Positions 9,251 to 21,639 of a DNA stretch of 64,000 nt are shown one piece after another (position 1 is the stretch's first letter; each line of letters begins with the position of its first letter). The position numbers and the translations under genes were made by a program. Below the pieces are notes generated by a model that was given only the letters and a program-made list of their open reading frames with translations, had not been told where the DNA came from and did no database searches. The DNA is from Ashinkailepas kermadecensis (lineage: Eukaryota; Arthropoda; Thecostraca; Neolepadidae), in contig JAOTOM010005111.1 of NCBI GenBank assembly GCA_034440615.1, positions 248,001-312,000 of the forward strand. The letters run 5' to 3'.

Positions 9251-12200
9251 CTGACATACTTTTTCAATTCCGACAGCCACCCTCAGAACATCGATGCATA
9301 TTTGCACCATATCACTTGCAAAACAGTGATCAAATACAAGAGATTATAAAGACTACACTGCTATCTGCCCAATGCATCATGTATATTAAAACGAATTCAA
9401 CCGTTTTTTTATGCAAATCTGAGCAGGTGACCTTACTTAATTAGACAAGAGGTCGCACCAGACTTACTGAGTGCCATCCAATGGACATTTGATTCGTATC
9501 CGATTCTCCAGAACTTCACTCTGTGAAAAGAAGGACAACATTTTATGAATTATGAAAGGATATGCAAGCATTGGAAACAGAACTGAAAAATAATGGCAAA
9601 AGGTGGAACTAGCATAGTGGATAAAGAATGAACATGCTAGAGTAGCTGATTTCATACAGATTTACACAATTTATTGCAATATTATCCATAGCGTTCTTAG
9701 TATTTGATGAATGAAAGAGGTTCTCTGCAACTTTCCCATTTGCAAAGGAACTTTCAGCAGCCATTCAAACATTGTGGGCCCATGGTCAATGTTGCCTTCC
9801 TCTTCTGATTCCATTTTTTTTTTAAATATCCACAAAATAAACTCCCCACAGCCAAAACATGATGTCATTCTCAATCCCATAGGCACCCTAGTGACATCCC
9901 ACTCATTTTTTGGACACAGATTGCAGTGTGGTTTGAAGCCCTACTCATTGAGCACTTTTCAATGGCACCACTTTCATTTTCATGCAATGCCTAGTTCAGA
10001 AATTAGAGGGGGTATAAAATGACCCTCCTGAGATCTGGTATGAGGATATAATCAGAGATGGCATGGGTTAAGAAAGGAAAGCACATTGTGTCACTTCTGT
10101 GGGACAAATTCAGTATTCTTTCTTTAAGCCCAATATGGCATTTCAAGAAAATAATGTTGTCCAAATGTGATTCTGAATGTGATTAAGATGACACCATTGG
10201 TTCCCATGGGAGATTAGACAAAAGTTTTTTGTATTTAAAAATGTACATTTTCTGAGGAAAATATCCTAGGTTTAAGGCAGGCTAAATCAGGTGAGGTCAT
10301 GTTAGGGTAGGGTATAACCTTGCATAACATACTTAGCATAAATAAAACCAGCAAATTTTCAGTTTAGGTAACTCCTGATTTCTTCAAAAACCTTTTTTAA
10401 TGCAATGTTTATTAATGTGCTGAACATGTGACTGCGCATTTCCTCTGCAAATGAATACCTTTCAGTTGGAAGACAAGATGACACCCACTAATGGGCATGG
10501 AGTTTGGTAATTATAACATACAAAGTAAAGTTCAAAATCAAGAAAAAATATGTAACATAACCACCTAACCTAGCCTAACCTTCCAAGAAAGAAAGCAAAT
10601 TCTTCCCTACAAAAGGAAAATCTGCAAATGATTTTTTTTCACACATTTTCACGTTAATAAACTGAACCTAACCCAAGCTAGCTTGAACTGTTGTTGAAGA
10701 AAAAACATCTTCAAAACATTTTTTCTAACTTACAACAAAAGCCTAGCCTAGTCTAACTTAACCAAACCTTTGCATGCTTTGCAGATGCATGCTTTATGGA
10801 GGTAAAATGTGTGTAAAACTTGTAAAATGTAAAAACTTGTGGTTACCTTAAACTGCAATACCTACCATAAAACCTACGATAAATATGAAGATCGAGGTAA
10901 AATTTGATTTTTGGAATTTTTACTTGTAATAGTATGCTTTCAGATGTGATGAAGACAATGTGATCACTCATTTTCACTGCAAATGTGACAAACTGAAAAG
11001 CTTACATATGTATTGGGAACAAATGGTGACATAGACTTGTGCATGTTTAGAAATGTTTCTATAATTTGACTTAAAAGGCATTATCTTTTTAGTTTTGGGA
11101 ATTTTTCTTCAGAATACCATGTTTATGAAGGCGACCAAGATGATGTAACCACTTATTTTCTGTGGAAAGGCTTACTTTTCAAGTTGTGAACAAGATAATG
11201 TCAAAAAGGGGCTTTGAGTTTGGTAGCACAGCATAAAAATAAATGTAGAAAAAAACAAAACAAAATGCAACATAACCTAACCAAGCCTAACCTACTTTTT
11301 TTTAGATGGGCCCCTGTGGCTCTTATTAAGCCTTAACACTTTTAAGAAAAAGAAGAAAAACTTCAAACAATATATTTTCTGAAAATTCTGAAAATTAAAA
11401 TGAAACCAACCCAGCCTAACCTAACATAACCTAACCTAAGCTGCTTTTGAAGAACAAAATCACTTTTTTTATTTAAAAAAAACTTTTGTAAGTTTTTCAG
11501 TATTATTGTGCTTGAAGGTGGTGACAATAAAAGTTTAGACACACATTTGTCTCAATAAAGCAAAACAAATGGGTTAGGTTTCAAAATTAGGGTTAGGTTT
11601 GGTTAGGTTAGGTTAGTTGAGGTTTTTAAGTCGGAAAATTTTTCTTCTTTTTTAATTAAAAAAATAATTTTCATGGAAAATAAGTGGTACCATCATATTA
11701 GTCAACTTCATTGGGTATTTTTTTGATAAAAGGTGTTTTTTGAATTTTTGGAAAACAAATTTAGAATATGATGTTTATAAACATGACTAAGAAGATGCGA
11801 CCACTCATTTTCGGCGCTGTTGCTTACTTTTCAATTCGAACGATGACGTCACATCAGTACGGTTTGATGACATCATACGTATGGCACTGTTCACATACCT
11901 TAATGAGATGGTCGAAGTAGCTTAATCTAATATAACTATTAGACCTATTACTATTTACTATATAACTATTACTATTAACCTAACCTAAACTAACTTAAAC
12001 TAACCAGTAAATTTTTGATAAAAGGTGTTTTAATTTGCACCTTTTATTATATAAAAATTAACCAGTTAGTTAAGTTAGTTCAGGTTGGGTTAGGTTAGGT
12101 TAGTTTAGGTTAGATTATATTAGATTAAGCTACTTTGACCATCTCATTAAGGTATGCGAACTGTGCCATACGTATGATGTCATCAAACTGTACCGATGTA

Positions 12201-13290
12201 ACGTCATAGTTTGAATTGAAAAGTAAGCATCAGCACCGAAAATGGGTGGTCGCATCTTCTTAGTCCTGTTCATAAGCATCATATTCTGATTTTTTTGTAA
12301 CAAATTCCTAAAAACATCTTTCATAAAAAATTTACCAGTTAGTTTAGGTTAGGTTAGGTTATATTATATTAGATTATATTAGATTAAGCTACTTCAACCA
12401 TCTCATTAAGGTATGTGAACGGTGCCATACGTATGATGTCATCAAACTGTACCGATGTGATGTCATCGTTCAAATCGAAAAGTAAGCATCAGTGCCGAAA
12501 ATGAGTGGTCCCATCTTCTTTGTCATGTTCATAAACATCATATTCTGAATTTTGTTTCCAAAAATTCAAAAAACACCTCTTATCAAACATTTACCCTTCA
12601 TTGACATAGTATTCCGAACAAAAATTCCCCAAAAAATCAAAACACCTTTTAAGACAAATTTAGCAATATTTGTTTAATGTCATATTGGGCCTAAGTACAC
12701 ATTTACTAAAAAAAATATTTGTCTGTAATCTGAGAGTTTAACCAACCGCATTACTGCTTTTATGCCAGCTACTTATAAAGCTATAGCCATGAAATCAATG
12801 TTCACTCCGAACTTACCAACTGTGTCAGATTTGATGTGTCATGTACTGTATGCTCTCCACAAAATGGTTCACCTTTCAAAGCCAGCATTCTGCATGGCCT
12901 GTTCTTCCTTTCAAGAACGAATTTACATTTTTCTCTAACATTTCCACTGGAATCCATAACAAAACAACAGTTAGGACAGGTTCACGGTGACTACCTGACA
13001 ATCACCATACAGCGGCAAATTATGTAGCGGAAGTAAGCAGGGATTCGGCAGGGATTCAACAAGGATTCATAATTTCCACTGATCATAACGCCTATAATTG
13101 CAACGTCAAAGCTTATAACTTCCAACATTAATACCAATTATTTCGAGCTATAATGCCACAATTTTTACCTTGGCCTCTGTCAGATTCTATGGGGATATGA
13201 ATTTGAAATAATACTTTATACTCCAACTAATTTGAGCTTATATTACATTACATATCTACGTAGCATATTGGTGGATATCGACGACTTTGA
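9250..13290. other. AT-rich repeat region without genes
   Basis: Long AT-rich sequence with scattered 'taacctaacc' and 'ggttaggtta' runs and homopolymers. No credible coding region. It includes diverged copies of a family carrying 'cctctgcaaatg' and 'cttttcagttgg' that also appears at 62.1-62.6 kb, and the foldback family at 11.73-12.59 kb. Confidence 0.7.
11728..12592. repeat. ~210-bp repeat in one inverted and two direct copies
   Basis: The segment 11728-11935 is found as its reverse complement at 12122-12330 and again at 12385-12592. Shared landmarks include 'catacgtatgatgtcatc', 'ccttaatgagatgg' and 'gattaagctact'. TTAGGT-rich DNA lies between the copies. It looks like a foldback/MITE family. 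Confidence 0.9.
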
Positions 13291-13299
13291 TAACAAAAA

Positions 13300-16200
13300 C
13301 CACCCAGTGCTCCATCGAACCACTAAGCAATATGACTGGAAAATATGTTAGTGTGGTAATCGAATATCAAGGGTTGCTATGGGGAAAGAAGAAATATAGT
13401 TGTCGTGCAAATTTGAGAAGCATGCTAGATCTATCGTCTTGCATATCAATCGAAAGTGCTCGAAATGCCAAACAAAATGTAACTAATTTTTATTTCGCAA
13501 ACCCCATAGGAAAAAAAATATATGGACATCACACAATTTCGAGTCTATGGGCAGGCCCCTACGATTTTCACAAAAATCACTGTCTAGGCCCGAGTCGGGT
13601 AGTGAAACAATATGGCTAAAGAAACCTATATGGGAATTGAAAACTAAAAGTTCCTATGGGGAAAGAAGAAATATAATTTGCGTAAAAATTATAGAAGCAT
13701 GCTAGATCAATCGTGTTTGATATCAATCGCAAGTGCGCGAAATTGCAGACAAAATGCCACGAATTTGTATTTCGCCTACCCCTTAGGAAAAAATATATGG
13801 GCATTACAGAATTTCGAGTCTATGGGCAGGCCCCTACGATTTTCACAAAAATCACTGTCTAGGTCCGGGTCGGGTAGTCAATCAATATGTCTGAAGAAAC
13901 CTATATGGGAATTGAATACTAAAGTTCCTATGGGGAAAGAAGGAATATAATTTGCGTGAAAATTATAGAAGAATGCAAAATATATCGTGTTGCATATCAA
14001 TCAAAAGTGCTAGAAATTCCAAACAAAACGTCACCAATGTTTATTTCGCGTACCCCTTAGTAAAAATTGAATGGGAATGACAAAATTTCGAGTCTATGGG
14101 CAGGCCCCTGCGATTTTCACAAAAATCACTGTCTAGGTCCGCGTCGGATAGTCAATCAATATGGCTGAAGAAACATATATGGGAATTGAATATTAAAAGT
14201 TTCTATGGGGAAAAAACAATTGGAATATTCGCCAAAATTCGAGAAACATATTAAAGATATCTTGTTGCATATCAGTCGAAAGTGCTTGATATCCCAAACA
14301 AAACGATCCTACTTGTTATGTCGTCTGCCCCTTAGGAAATATTATATGGGCATCTCAAAATTTGGAGTCTATGGGCAGGCCCCTACGATTTTGACAAAAA
14401 TCACTGTCTAGACCCGGGTCGGGTAGTCAATCAATATGGCTGAAGAAACATATATGGGAATTGAATACTAAAAGTTCCTATGGGGAGAGAAGAAATATAA
14501 TTTTCGTGAAAATTATAGAACAATGCAAAATATATCGTGTTGGATATCAATCAAAAGTGCTCGAAATGCCACACAAAATGTAAATAATTTGTATAACGCC
14601 TACCCCATAGGAAGAAATATATGGACATCACAAAATTTCGAGTCTATAGGCAGGCCCCTACGATTTTCACAAAAATCACTGTCTAGGCCCGAGTCGGGTA
14701 GTCAAACAATATGGCTGAAGAAACCTATATGGGAATTTAAAACTACAAGTTCCTATGGGGAAAGAAGAAATATAATGTGCGTGAAAATTCTAGAAGCATG
14801 CTAGATCTATCGTGTTGCATATCAATCGCAAGTGCGCGAAATTCCAGACAAAATGCCACGAATTTGTATTTCGCCTACCCCTTAGGAAAAAAATATATGG
14901 GCATTACATAATTTTGAGTCTATAGGCAGGCCGCTACGATTTTCACAAAAATCACGGTCTAGGTCCGGGTCGGGTAGACAATCAATATGGCTGAAGAAAC
15001 CTATATGGGAATTGAATACTAAAAGTTCCTATGGGGAAAGAAGGAATATAATTTGCGTGAAAATTATAGAAGCATGCTAGATCTATCGTGTTGCATATCA
15101 ATCGCAAGTGCGCGAAATTCCAGACAAAATGTCAGGAATTTGTATTTCGCCTACCCCTTAGGAAAACATATATGGGCATGGCAAAATTTCGAGTCTATGG
15201 GCAGGCCCCTGCGATTTTCACAAAAATCACTGTCTAGGTCCGCGTCAGGTAGTCAATCAATATGGCTGAAGAAACATATATGGGAATTGAATATTACAAG
15301 TTTCTATGGGGAAAAAACAATTAGAATATTCGCCAAAATTCGAGAAACATATTAAAGATATCTTGTTGCATATCAGTCGAAAGTGCTTGATATCCCAAAC
15401 AAAACGATCCTACTTGTTATGTCGTCTGCCCCTTAGGAAATATTATATGGGCATCTCAAAATTTGGAGTCTATGGGCAGGCCCCTACGATTTTGACAAAG
15501 ATCACTGTCTAGGCCCGGGTCGGGTAGTCAATCAATATGGCTGAAGAAACATATATGGGAATTTAATACTAAAAGTTCCTATGGGGAAAGAAGAAATATA
15601 ATTTGCGTGAAAATTATAGAACAATGCAAAATATATCGTGTTGCATATCAATCAAAAGTGCTCGAAATGCCAAACAAAATGTAAATAAGTTGTATAACGC
15701 TTACCCCATAGGAAGAAATATATGGACATCACAAAATTTCGAGTCTATGGGCAGGCCCCTACGATTTTCACAAAAATAACTGTCTAGGCCCGAGTCGGGT
15801 AGTGAAACAATATGGCTGAAGAAACCTATATGGGAATTTAAAACTACAAGTTCCTATGGGGAAAGAAGAAATATAAAGTGCGTGAAAATTATAGAAGCAT
15901 GCTAGATCTATCGTGTTGCATATCAATCGCAAGTGCGCGAAATTCCAGACAAAATGCCACGAATTTGTATTTCGCCTACCCCTTAGGAAAAAATATATGG
16001 GCATTACAGAATTTCGAGTGTATGGGCAGGCCCCTACGATTTTCACAAAAATCACTGTCTAGGTCCGGGTCGGGTAGTCAATCAATATGGCCGAAGAAAC
16101 CTATATGGGAATTGAATACTAAATTTTCCTATGGGGAAAGAAGGAATATAATTTGCGTGAAAATTATAGAAGAATGCAAAATATATCGTGTTGCATATCA

Positions 16201-17128
16201 ATCAAAAGTGCTCGAAATTCCAAACAAAACGTCACCAATGTTTATTTCGCCTACCCCTTAGGAAAAAATATATGGGCATTACAGAATTTCGAGTCTATGG
16301 GAAGGACACTACGATTTTCACAAAAATCACGGTCTAGGTCCGGGTCGGGTAGGCAATCAATATGGCTGAAGAAACATATATGGGAATTGAATATTACAAG
16401 TTTCTATGGGGAAAAAACTATTCGAATATTCGCCAAAATTCGAGAATCATATTAAAGATATCTTGTTGCACATCAGTCGAAGGTGCTTGATATCCCAAAC
16501 AAAACGATCCTACTTCTTATGTCGTCTGCCCCTTAGGAAATATTATATGGGCATCTCAAAATTTGGAGTCTATGGGCAGGCCCCTACGATTTTGACAAAA
16601 TCACTGTCTAGGCCCGGGTTGGGTAGTCAAACAATATGGCTGAAGAAACATATATGGGAATTGAATACTAAAAGTTCCTATGGGGAAAGAAGAAATATAA
16701 CTTGCGTGAAAATTATAGAACAATGCAAAATATATGTCGTGTTGCATATCAATCAAAAGTGCTCGAAATGCCAAACAAAATGGAAATAATTTGTATAACG
16801 CCTACCCCATAGGAAGAAATATATGGACATCACAAAATTTCGAGTCTATGGGCAGGCCCCTACGATTAAAAAAAAAATCACTGTCTAGGCCCGAGTCGGG
16901 TAGTGAAACAATATGGCTGAAGAAACCTATATGGGAATTTAAAACTACAAGTTCCTATGGGGAAAGAAGAAATATAAAGTGCGTGAAAATTATAGAAGCA
17001 TGCTAGATCTATCGTGTTGCATATGAATCGCAAGTGCGCGAAATTCCAGACAAAATGCCACGAATTTGTATTTCGCCTACCCCTTAGGAAAACATATATG
17101 GGCATGGCAAAATTTCGAGTCTATGGGC
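13300..17128 (+). repeat. ~275-bp satellite array with four-monomer higher-order structure
   Basis: About 14 head-to-tail monomers, each containing 'cgagtctatgggcagg', 'cactgtctaggtccgggtcg' and 'cctatggggaaagaag'. Distinct monomer types recur every fourth position: a type opening 'ctatggggaaaaaacaatt' starts near 14200, 15301 and 16401, a period of about 1100 bp. Short open frames in the monomers follow from low stop density and have no gene-like features. Confidence 0.95.
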
Positions 17129-18335
17129 ACTATTCGTGGGCGCTGCTACACGCAGTCAGCGTAGCGTTCGCTGGCATGACTCTGCCTGCGTACATCGATG
17201 AAGCATGGAGGGCGGCCACAGTTGGAGTGGCGCCTGCCGTCGTCGTCTCCCTCTGCGCCTGCCATATGGCGCACGATGTGGCTCGTGCCTCTGTCACGCG
17301 ACTGGGCCGGCCAAAAGCCACGGAGCGCAAGATGATTATGTGGCTATTCGGCCGGATACAGCGGGCCACATCTGTGTCTGCCCTCGACCGCGGATTCGCA
17401 GACATATGCCGCGTACTGTTGTCCCGGACCACGCCGGTTCTCCAGCTGCAGACGGAGGACGATGGTGAGGAGATGGAAGGCGAGGCCGCCGACAAGAAGG
17501 AAGTGGACAAGTGGTGTTCGTACCGCCTCAGCACGGCGCCTGGCCGCCACTTCGACGCGGTTCGGCGTCACATCGAGGTCGAGCTGCAAGCAAACGGCAA
17601 CGATCAGCCCGTCAGCAATACATGCTACTGCCCGGCGCTGGCGGACCGGCATGATGCAGCGCCTGCATCATGCCGGTCTCGCCGCTGTGGTCGTGCCTGA
17701 TCGGAGACCAGTGTGCCAGCAACGCCTGCGTAGAGAGCTGGTTTAGGACGCTGAAAAAGCATATATTGCTGAACCGGACTAAGCTGTCGCCAGGCGCTTT
17801 CCTGGAGCTGGTCATGGCGGACATGGCTGCGCGGCGCAAGTCAGCGCTCATACCACCTGCGATCAAGAAGCCGCGCGGTCGTAAGCGACCAGGAACAGAT
17901 TATCGCGACGCTGAAGAGAGCTGGCGCAAGCGGCGAGCAAAACGGGGGTTTTTGTACCGGACGGCTGCTGTGCCGCCCTGCAAGGCAACACCTGGCGGCG
18001 GTCTGGCAGCCGCTGCTGCACCAACGGAAGACGTCGCCATCGTCCCGCCTGGCGATGACACCTCCGTGACCGCACCGGTCGAGGACGGTGCCGCCGTCGC
18101 CCCGCCCGCTGAGGGAGCCCCCGTGGCTGCACCGGTCGAGGACGGTGCCACTGTCGCCCCGCCCGCTGAGGGAGCCCCCGTGGCTGCACCGGTCGAGGAC
18201 GGTGCCACTGTCGTCCTGTGCGCTGAGGGCGCACCCGTAGCCACGCCGGCTGGAGAAGTACCCATGGCGGTGTCTGCTGAAGGTACGCATGTGGCCACGC
18301 TAGCCCAGAAAAACTCGCGACGTCATGCCAGCTGA
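17129..18335 (+). pseudogene. Transposase C-terminal part, truncated and frameshifted
   Basis: From 17129 the first frame reads YSWALLHAVSVAF, a Cys/His-bearing CACHMAHDV segment, NTCYCPALADRH, then runs out of frame near 17650 and stops at 17700. The second frame, entered near 17670, continues with IGDQCASNACVESWFRTLKK and LNRTKLSPGAF, typical of the region following the last catalytic acidic residue in transposases, then a Lys/Arg-rich stretch and three 19-residue repeats (PVEDGATVAPPAEGAPVAA type), stopping at 18333-18335. The shift falls on a 35-bp perfect hairpin. The catalytic N-terminal half is absent. Confidence 0.7.
18070..18245 (+). repeat. 57-bp coding repeat, three copies
   Basis: Three near-identical units encode PVEDGA(A/T)V followed by an acidic/Pro/Ala stretch in the linker between transposase and protease domain. 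Confidence 0.9.
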
Positions 18336-18371
18336 GGGAGCAGTGTTGGCGTTGGCAGAATAGCCGCCACA

Positions 18372-18926
18372 ATGACCGCGCCTCAGCAGAATCGGCAACG
18401 CCATGCAGCGGTCCACAGCCAGCTCCTGCAAGTGTCAGCGTGGCTCACCGACCTGGATATTGACCGCTTCTGTGCGGCCGTGTCGCCATCGACGGTGGCA
18501 CCGTTCTCCGTGTTCTGGCGTACGACAATGAGGTCAGCCTGCCGGCCGTGTGTACGCCGCCACGTTGAGCGAATTAAACCAGGCAAGGCAGTGTGGCTGC
18601 TGCCATATAACGTTGGCGGCTGCCACTGGGCGCACTTTGTGGCACTGTGGCGAGCGAAAAGGCTCGTCCACCTGGACTCGCTGCTGAGTCGGCCAGCACC
18701 TGTCGATGTGAGGGCGGCGCAGGAGCTGATGGAGGCTGCGGCTCCGGATATGGACTGGCAAGGTTGGCGACTTGTCGTGCCATCGTCCACACCGAAGCAG
18801 ACGGACTCGTCGTCCTGCGGGGTGTACGTGTGCTGGCACGCCGAGGCCGTGGCTACCGGACGCACACGGCCATTCGACTCTGCCGAGATGCGTGCACTGA
18901 TTCGCCATCGCATCTGCAAGGTATGA
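18372..18926 (+). CDS. Ulp1-like (C48) cysteine protease domain of a DNA transposon
   Basis: A 184-residue open frame in the same frame as the preceding transposase tail, separated from it by one TGA at 18333. It holds the full C48 triad arrangement: His in GGCHWAHFVALW, Asp in HLDSLL, the oxyanion Gln in PKQTDSSSCG and the nucleophile Cys in SSSCGVYVC. C48 proteases cleave SUMO-like conjugates; in transposons their role is unknown. The domain is complete while its transposase is broken, so it may be read as a separate ORF or may be recently inactivated. TGA at 18924-18926 ends it. Confidence 0.75.
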   Translation: MTAPQQNRQRHAAVHSQLLQVSAWLTDLDIDRFCAAVSPSTVAPFSVFWRTTMRSACRPCVRRHVERIKPGKAVWLLPYNVGGCHWAHFVALWRAKRLVHLDSLLSRPAPVDVRAAQELMEAAAPDMDWQGWRLVVPSSTPKQTDSSSCGVYVCWHAEAVATGRTRPFDSAEMRALIRHRICKV

Positions 18927-19019
18927 TTCCTCGCACCCTGAGTACAATTGAAAATGAGTCGTTGACAATTGTATGAAATCAATGAGTAGGAATTGCCGTA
19001 GCATATTTCCTTCTAATTG

Positions 19020-20551
19020 TGATCAGACTTTCCTTATGAATATCACCCAAATATAACCATTTGTTCTATATTTGGTATTGATGGTTTGACATTTGAAAGT
19101 AGTCGCGACGCTTTCGCGTTGTAAGTGTGGAATCGACGAGAACCAGATAAAAAACCTGTTGAATAATGAGCTAAGTGTCCTTTTATGCCGAGTTGTTGAA
19201 TTTTGACAAGTAGTGTGGGCTTGAAAACTATATCGTAAGCTTTGCTTATGTCCAAAAATACTGCGACTGTGTTCATGTTTTTTTTGTTGTAGCCTGGGCG
19301 GATGTCTGTTTCTAATCGAATAAGATGATCTATTGTGTTGCGTCATCGCGGAAAACCACATTGAAATGGAGATAGAAGATAATTTGTTGCCAGGTGCCAG
19401 GTCAGTCTTTTTATAATCATGCGTTCCAAAAGTTTTCCTAGACAACTGGTGAGAGCAATGGGTCGAACATTGCTGGGGTCGCTGTGATCTTTGCCGGGTT
19501 TTGGTATCGGAATGATGAGTGCTCCTGTCCATGATTCGGGCAAAATATGGCCTGACCATAATGAATTAAATGTTCGTAAGATGCAATGTTTCGTGTGGTC
19601 GGGTAAATGTCTGAAAAAGTATGGTGTAGATTGCCAGATCCTATAGAAGTATTACTAGCGGAGGAAATTGTCGTCTCTAGTTATGAAATTTGAAAAGGAG
19701 CATTGTATGTTTGAGTGTTGTCAGAATCGAATTGTGCTAAATCGGTGTAAAAAATGTGTTGTGCATTTTGTAAGAATTCCGGTCTGTAGTTGTTATCAAA
19801 ACTATTGTGGGCCATGGTGTTCGCTATTGTGTTTACTATTGCTTGTGGGTCTGTAATGGTGATATTTTTTTTTATTTTGAGGGTCGGGAGTGATGTACAT
19901 TGGGTGCGTCCAGACAACCGGCGGATTAATAGCCAGATTTGGCTTAAGGGTGTTTGAAAGGTGAGTTGTTGTAAGTATGATGACCATGAACGGTGTCTAG
20001 CATCGCGAGGGTGTTCGGGCTCGTTCATGGTTCCGGTTGATTAAATTTTGTTGATCAGGATGACGTAAATATTTTCTAAAGGCTCTTTTTCTAGCGACTA
20101 TTGCCTGTGATACTTCTATGGACCACCAAGGGACTGGGGTTCGTTTTGTGGTAGGTTTTGTAAGTGGAATTGTCGCAGACACTGCTTGTAAAAGTGTGTT
20201 CATAATTAAATGAATGTTTTGTACAGGAGAAATGTCTGGGTTGTATTGTAAAGACGAATGTTCCTCAAATTTGGTCCAGTCGGCCTTGGAAAGTTTCCAG
20301 TGAGGGATAAAACTTGGTGTAGTATCGGCAGCTGTTGAAATGGTGGGTATTAATTTGATGGGGTAGTGATTACTATCATGAATGTCGGTTTCCATGGTCC
20401 AATCAAAATTGTTGGTCATGTCCGGAGAGCAAATTGTTAAATCAACCGCTGTTTCTGTATTGTGACCGAGGTGGGAAAATGTTGGCCACCGGTGTTAAGT
20501 AATACTAAACTGTGTCGATCTAAGATGTGTTCAACAATGCGTCCGCGAGTG
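19020..20551 (-). pseudogene. Non-LTR retrotransposon ORF2 remnant: linker and reverse transcriptase N-half
   Basis: Frameshifted minus-strand fragments show, in 5'-3' order of the element: endonuclease tail (RGRIVEH at about 20545-20525), a linker with VPWWSIEVSQAI (about 20140-20110), then RT segments PESWTGALIIPIPKPGK, NVRPIALTSCLGKLLER, and VAVFLDISKAYD. The remainder of the RT is missing beyond ~19020. The front part of the same endonuclease continues at 34449-34690, on the other side of the LTR element. Clade not resolved; the domain order fits I/jockey-type elements. Confidence 0.8.
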
Positions 20552-21144
20552 TGTGTGTAACGTAGTTAAGCTATATATACTTTGTTTGACAGTCCATTGA
20601 GTATAATGACATTGTTCCGTAACTGTACATGCTGTGATCCCGTAAGCCAGCCGACCTACCGCGTCCCGTAACCATAATGTGCCCAGTATCTTTCCATCGG
20701 GCTGGCCGGCGTCGTCGCCGGGTCGCCGCCGAAATTGAGTCAGTACTATTGAGACAATGCCGGGCGACGACCGCTCGGTGGCTGACAACCGTGACGTGTA
20801 CATTTTATCAGCCATGGCCGGGGTGTACCTGCCGGACTACCCTCGAGAGGAGACCTGTCTGGACTGTCGAGAGGTGCGGGTCTGTCGCGCGGTCGGTTGC
20901 GCGTGCAAATTCATAACTGGATTTCGGCCTTAAAATTCAGAACTAGGCATTATCGCTGTCGGCTGTTGTCTTGGAACAATTCACGTACGTATTTACTGAA
21001 GTCTGAGTGTTACCGTTTAATTGCTCAGCTGGCTGCACAATATACTGTGCAGAGGACAATCTGTGTTTAACAGCCGGAGTGACGTGGACGCGAGGCCTTC
21101 CTAAACTATCACGCAACCTATAGAGTCCAAAATACTTTTCTACA
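20552..21144 (+). repeat. 5' LTR of the old gypsy element
   Basis: Begins TGTGTGTAACGTAG and ends CTTTTCTACA. It aligns along its length to 33835-34448. Confidence 0.88.
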
Positions 21145-21639
21145 AGTGGTGCCATGACAAGCGGATCAACCAACATCAACGCAGACCACCAACACGCCGT
21201 TCAGCACGGACGGGGAAAGCGATAACGACTACACGCCAGCGCGTAAGTCCGGACAAATAAAAAAATCCTTCCATAATACCGCCTCCGATTTTCGACCACT
21301 AATAGAACTGTCTTTTAAAATTGCATAATTGTGCCGTATACCTGTTGTGTACTGAATACTGTACGTGTGAATTATTGTGCGAATATTGAGCTGAACTTGA
21401 AACATATAATTCTCCACAAAGTTGGCAAAATCCAAAAATTTTGCGAACAAATAATTTTGAAAAAATAGACAACGTAACGTAATTAAACATCACTGAAATT
21501 ACCTTTGATAGACTTGCCGACAGCTTCAACCAAATCAGATTGGAAATAAGAGCCCAAGGACTGAGCCAAAATGTAAAACATTTTCTGGGTACAGTCACAA
21601 TAAGCTATGCAATTGGCTACGCCAAATGTAACGCATACA

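Larger units (their letters stand above)
17129..18990 (+). mobile_element. 5'-truncated DNA transposon with transposase remnant and Ulp1 protease domain
   Basis: GC-rich coding-type sequence begins abruptly at the satellite edge (after 'gagtctatgggca'). It carries the C-terminal part of a transposase and, downstream in the same direction, an Ulp1/C48 cysteine protease domain, a pairing known from some Mutator-like (MULE) and related transposons. The left end is lost. I could not identify terminal inverted repeats or a target duplication on the right. MULE membership is inference. Confidence 0.65.

Noticed and set aside
13287..17006. Repeated 60-130 residue frames in the satellite
   Set aside because: Copies of one noncoding monomer; no start/stop conservation or domain.
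13300..17128. CRISPR array
   Set aside because: Repeats are contiguous ~275-bp monomers without short repeats and unique spacers, and the genome is eukaryotic.
20531..20815. Minus-strand ORF also found at 33851-34126
   Set aside because: Both copies lie in the LTRs of the old gypsy element and have no domain; similarity is explained by the LTR repeat.
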